Source: Chamaecrista fasciculata
Taxonomy: Eukaryota; Streptophyta; Magnoliopsida; Fabales; Fabaceae
Length of the DNA stretch: 64,000 nucleotides
Direction of reading: 5' to 3'
NCBI GenBank assembly: GCA_003254925.1
Contig: QANZ01044835.1
Location: 200,751 to 264,750, forward strand
Both the position numbers and the translations under genes were made by a program. The notes below the pieces were generated by a model, which was not told the DNA's origin, ran no database searches, and was given only the letters and a program-made list of their open reading frames with translations. Below, in pieces: positions 59,888 through 64,000 of the stretch (positions are counted from its first letter, which is position 1; each line of letters starts with the position of its first letter).

Positions 59888-61345
59888 TGATCAGCCCAAA
59901 AGTGAACAAGTTATTTGGCCTTCTTTTGGTATGTTTATAATAATAATATATTAGAATTAGACCAATTAATATGCTAAGGGCAACACTAGGGTATGGTGGA
60001 ATAAAGTGGATAAAATAAGTTAATTAGCGTTATTTATTGTATTTTATAAATAGGTGCTACTTAATGGTTTATCTAGTGTTTCAGATATCCAAACAAGGCC
60101 AAACCAAGGAGGAAATATCAGAATATTCTAGAAGATCGCGTTGAGCACAGAATATTTCTGCGCCGCCACGTGGGCGGCCGGCTCAAACACAGAATTCACA
60201 CGGCTCAGGAATATTCTAGAATATGACGTCAGCAGATAAGCTTCAGAAGACGCTAGATCTGCGCCGCCTCTTTGAGCCAGCGGCTCAAATTGGAAATCTC
60301 GCGGCTCAGAATATTCCAAGGCAGTAGAGTATGTTTTGCACGGCCACGATTCAAGATACGAAGATATAAGCGAAATATCGCAGATATTTCGTTGCGCCGT
60401 TGAGGTGGGCCGCCGGCGCAGCCCACGGCCCAAAGGTGATTTTCTCCCATTGACTTGCGGAACAAGCACACTACTCCACACTATAAATAGAGGTCGTCAC
60501 TCTACGCTCAAAGAATCAGAAAGCACCAATTCACGAAGAAAACTCCAATTCTCTCTTTAGTTTAGAATAGTTCTCATCTTAGAGCATGAGTAATTAAGTA
60601 GGTAAATACTTGAGGATGCCTCAAGGATGTGACTTGAGTTCACCATGTTTCGTTATTAAGTCCAGATGTTGATGTTGCATTTATGAGGTATGACTAACTC
60701 TTTCAAGTGTACTTGTTAAAGTTTGTTATATATTAGTAGATCATATTTTGTTAAAGTAATGGGACATTGGCATTCCCGGAGTCTGCCTCTCATACGATTA
60801 ACGAAGTAGCCCTTTAGGGTTTGCTAAAGGGTGGTTTACAATATCTTATTTGCATATTAGGAGTGCCATATATATATATATAAATATTTGTTTATTGTTC
60901 CGATGTGACAATAATATAGATTGTCCCGAAGAGCTTTTGGAAATAGCTCATAAATCCAGTCTTGGATGAGTTACCAATCCTAACTTGTATCCTCTCTATT
61001 GTTTGATTGATTGTGTTTATAGTTTAAATGCATGTTCTAACATAGAAAAGTAATTGCATATTTATTATCTAATCTTCATGATGAACGAACTATGATAGTC
61101 CATCTCTAGGGTTTTCTCTCAAGTATTGTTTGACTCATTAAGATAAATAAAATCGTGACATCCCTCAAGAATAGAAGTTATAGCTTTCGCCACAGTTCTC
61201 TTAGCCTCATCACAATGAGTTCCGCGAGAGTTCGACCTTGGGTTAGCATCTATACTATCTTTTAATAAATACAGTTTATACTTGCGAGGCTCGAGTATAA
61301 ATCTAATTTGACTTGCTTGGCACTTCACGACAAAGTGCCCGGTCA
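59888..61345 (+). mobile_element. Solo LTR (Ty3/gypsy, Tat/Athila-like), 1.46 kb
   Basis: Starts TGATCAGCCC and ends GCCCGGTCA, with identical 5-mers AGAAC on both sides (59883-59887 and 61346-61350). The right part contains GAGAGTTCGACCTTGG and TTTATACTTGCGAGGCTCG, motifs of gypsy U5 regions, and a TATA box lies at 60482. The start and end words echo the LTRs at 32409 and 50152, but the body differs. No internal genes. The U3 is described separately. Confidence 0.75.
60121..60489 (+). promoter_or_regulatory. U3 promoter with repeated heat-shock elements, TGACGTCA and TATA box
   Basis: GAATATTCTAGAA, a perfect three-unit heat-shock element (GAAnnTTCnnGAA), occurs at 60121-60133 and 60209-60221. 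GAATATTCC follows at 60309-60317 and GAATATTTC near 60150. Each heads a 90-110-bp unit that also carries TGCGCCGCC and GGCTCA words. TGACGTCA (bZIP site) is at 60224-60231 and TATAAATA at 60482-60489. Confidence 0.65.
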
Positions 61346-61389
61346 AGAACCATTAAAACTTGTTTTAAACTTAGTTTTTATAAAATATG

Positions 61390-61890
61390 CGGTGACATAT
61401 CTGTAATATTTTACAAATATTTCCTTTATTTAGATTTAGGATTAAATTGCATTCATGTTGCAGATTTCGGACTGATGTGAAATTTCCCCATTTTTCTACA
61501 TTTTTCAAAATTGCATTTTGACCCCAATTTTTTTTATAACTTACATTTTAGTCCTCAAATATCATGATCCTACAGAGAAATTTTTGTAAATTTTGAAAAT
61601 ATTTAAGGGCATTCTGTAACTTTTGAAAAAATTTGTAAAGTTCATCTTTCTTCCAATGAATGTACAGTTTTGTAGCATTAGACTACATTTGTTTTCCAGA
61701 TTTAAGACTAATATGTAATTTTACCCTTTTTCAAATTTTTTAAAATTATATTTTGACCCCAAAAGTTTTTTATATTTTTCCTTTAGTCCTCAGATATTAT
61801 GACCCAGGGATGTTTTTGTAAATTTTAAAACTATTTCGGGATATATAGTTTGTAATTCTTTCAAAAATTTGTGAAGTTCATCTTTTCCTC
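61390..61890. repeat. Arm fragment of the TTTGGTACC Mutator-type family
   Basis: Two subunits with CATTTTGACCCC, TTTAGTCCTCA(A/G)ATAT and GGGCATTCTGTAA words, in the same order as 41700-42130. Confidence 0.6.
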
Positions 61891-63130
61891 TAATAAAATT
61901 AGTTTACCAAACAGATTTTTTTTTTAATTTGTGTTTTAAAATCTATTTTTAAAAATAGGTTTAAGAACAAATTTAAAAAAGTGTTTCTAAAGATGGGAAT
62001 CAAACTCACTCTTTAATTTCTTGAGTTTTGTTTCTCAAATTTCTTGATATTCTGAAGACCTTCCCAAAATAAAAAGAGAAAGACCATCGAGGAAGACAGT
62101 GTTAGAATGAAGAAGAAACAAGCATTTCAACACCTAATAAGACCAGGCTAACAAGCCCAATCAAGAGGAAAGAAATTAAAGCCAAGCGGAGACATAATCG
62201 CATGGTCCCTAGCGGACCTCTTCCTTGAAACCTTGTTGTCTCTCAACTCTAATATTTCTTAATTTTTTATTTTTTAATTTGGTATGAAATTTACTCTCGA
62301 GCTTGATTTAGCTTCATCTTTTGTTAACGATCCTAACTAAGCTGAAAAATTACTCATTAAAAGTAACTTGTAACTTTGAATTCGTCACATTCAAATTAGA
62401 AATGAGAGAGATATTATTAATTTTGCTTGTTTGACAATAAAACGAAAGATTCACTTTTGACATTGACCTTGTTTGTTAATGATTCCAATTAGATAGAGAA
62501 AGTAGTTATCAAAGGAAACTCATTACTCTTATCTCCTCGCATTCGAACTTTGGAACCAAAAAAATTTAACCATATTTAGTAGTTTAATTGGGATTAAAAA
62601 TGAATAATTACAGAAACATGTATAACCAATTAATTTGTGGTTTCTTAAAAAATTAAAACCAAAATAAATTTTAGAGGAAAGATATAAGACAAATTTGAAG
62701 AGTCCAATACATGCGCATTAATGAGAGGACCTTTTTCTTTTCGAAAATCTTTTTTCTTTGGGTCACCAAACAAACTTACACAGACAAATTTGAAGAGTCC
62801 AATACATGCACATTCCATGAATCTTACATAAATTCAAAATGGCGATGGAACAAAAGCTTGGTCCATATCCACCTTGAAAAAATTTACATGTAAAATGAGA
62901 CACATTCATTGAGAGGAATTTCATGGTGTCTATGATAGTATAGGTCAATAATTTTAATTGATTCAATCGTATGATTAAAGTTAATTACGTACTTTAGTAA
63001 TTTTCTTTGTTAAATTTATTTTTGTAAAATCTTTGTAACCAAAAGTATGAAATATCAAAGAGATACAAAATTTTATATATTTAAAATGCTAACATACACT
63101 TGCACACAAATACAAAATTTGCTAGTTATA
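61891..63130. other. AT-rich intergenic DNA
   Basis: Bases 62330-62600 are a strongly diverged arm of the 694-1566 family. A 28-base phrase around TTTGAAGAGTCCAATACATG is repeated at 62693 and 62789. From about 63030 the sequence matches OSC 3' flanks. No gene. Confidence 0.45.
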
Positions 63131-63239
63131 TATTTTATAAATGGTAAATGGAATTGTATGTAAGGCAGCGCATATTTTCGTCGCCGGAAGCCATGAAGCA
63201 AAATCAACTTCATTTTAATTTGTTGCAGAAGGCAATGAA

Positions 63240-64000
63240 TTAAACTCGCTTCAGATATTCAGCAAGAGCCCACGTTGGAAAGATATTTCTGTACATTGGA
63301 TAATGCAACATGCAGTGTTTCATATATGCTGCTGTTAACTCCTGAAAATAAGTCAAAACCATTAATTTAATCAAATTACGTAACTAATAATTAAATGGTT
63401 AGCAAATGTTAATTAATTAACTAATTACAGAAAAAAGAAGTAATGAGAAATTGAAGAGTCTACATACTTGTTGGGGCCAATCTCCATTCTCTAATTGAGA
63501 ATTGATGAGCACTTTTAATCCACGGTGAACAGGAATAGGGTCTCTTTCAACCTATACAACCAAAATGTCAAAATAAATATTGATTTCATAATTAGTATGT
63601 GACAATTTTGACATTAAAAAATAAGGTCAATTAATTGCTCAATTAAAATTTTTTATTTCATAAAATCCATTACTTGGCTCCCCCNAATTGTAAAATGTCC
63701 CAAAACTCTTCCAAACATTCCAGTTTAGTCCCAAATCCCCAAAAAAAAAAAATAAAATAAAATAAAAATCTATATATGAATAAAGTCATATTCACTGAAA
63801 TACACTTAAGGTTATAAACTACCCACATTTCCCTGTTCAAAAAATTTAACATCATATAATGAAAAAAAATTGATAAATGCAGTTGATTTTCATAATTAAA
63901 CACTGAAAAACAAGAAAAATGTTTTCCTTACATTTTTATATATTTTTTCATTTATTTAATTCAAAAACTTCTAAATTTAATATATATGTATATATATAAG
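63240..64000 (-). CDS. Second OSC gene, last two exons (continues beyond window)
   Basis: The last exon is 63341-63240, reading [19 protein letters not shown] and ending [10 protein letters not shown] then TAA. The exon before it is 63551-63468, reading [19 protein letters not shown] and ending LENGDWPQQ. Both splice junctions (CAG|GAG; CAA|GTATGT; ATAG|GTTG) match the full gene at 42402-53341. The exons are intact in frame. The protein would end seven residues earlier than its neighbour because of the earlier TAA, removing the usual SLPST-type tail. The rest of the gene lies to the right of 64000, so whether it is functional cannot be judged. The base at 63685 in its intron is ambiguous. Confidence 0.82.

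Noticed and set aside
60128-60481. Endogenous pararetrovirus promoter (35S-like TGACGTCA plus TATA)
   Set aside because: The region is enclosed by a perfect 5-bp duplication and LTR-type ends, with gypsy-like U5 motifs. No viral genes or tRNA-Met primer site follow.
1-64000. tRNA, rRNA, CRISPR or operon-type features
   Set aside because: No cloverleaf genes, rRNA similarity or spacer arrays were seen, and the gene structure is that of a plant nuclear genome.

Overview
The window is nuclear DNA of a flowering plant, probably a eudicot. It is very AT-rich, its genes have GT-AG introns, and it carries plant-type genes (LEC1-type NF-YB, other NF-YB paralogues, 2,3-oxidosqualene cyclases) in a dense bed of plant transposons. 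I cannot name the species. Every host gene I recognise lies on the minus strand.

Layout. 1-27 kb is an NF-YB neighbourhood. The left edge cuts a gene (its exon 1 is at 1-49). A LEC1-type NF-YB gene lies at 7802-9883. A tandem array follows: one intact paralogue (15549-16549) and two pseudogenes (about 19390-21985 and 24333-24801), with several kilobases of shared flanking sequence per unit. A hAT miniature element sits just upstream of the 3' splice site of the LEC1-type gene. A solo LTR splits the third array member.

26.9-42.3 kb is transposon-rich. A broken Ty1/copia element (26901-36598) holds a nested non-autonomous Ty3/gypsy-like element whose 507-codon reading frame is still open. A Mutator-type element (37760-42271) with a perfect 9-bp target duplication holds an internally deleted LINE and a second solo LTR of the family seen at 19503.

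42.4-64 kb is an oxidosqualene cyclase (OSC) neighbourhood. A complete 16-exon OSC gene (42402-53341; 763 codons from exons joined on visible splice sites) has MWCYCR and DCTAE motifs. Its introns hold at least six mobile elements, including three members of one Mutator-type miniature family. To its right lie a 3' fragment of a second OSC copy (56935-57183) and the last two exons of a third (63240-63551, running off the edge). Between them are a decayed GRF-zinc-finger-like gene, a 300-bp tandem repeat and a solo LTR (59888-61345) whose U3 carries repeated perfect heat-shock elements, a TGACGTCA site and a TATA box.

How the genes may relate: the OSC would make a triterpene skeleton from 2,3-oxidosqualene. 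The NF-YB proteins are histone-fold subunits of CCAAT-binding NF-Y complexes, and LEC1 types act in embryos and seeds. An RY motif next to the OSC TATA box would allow seed-type control, but that link is inference. No P450, glycosyltransferase or tRNA gene was recognised. Exon coordinates come from reading splice sites and family conservation by eye. Ambiguous bases occur at 13624 and 63685.
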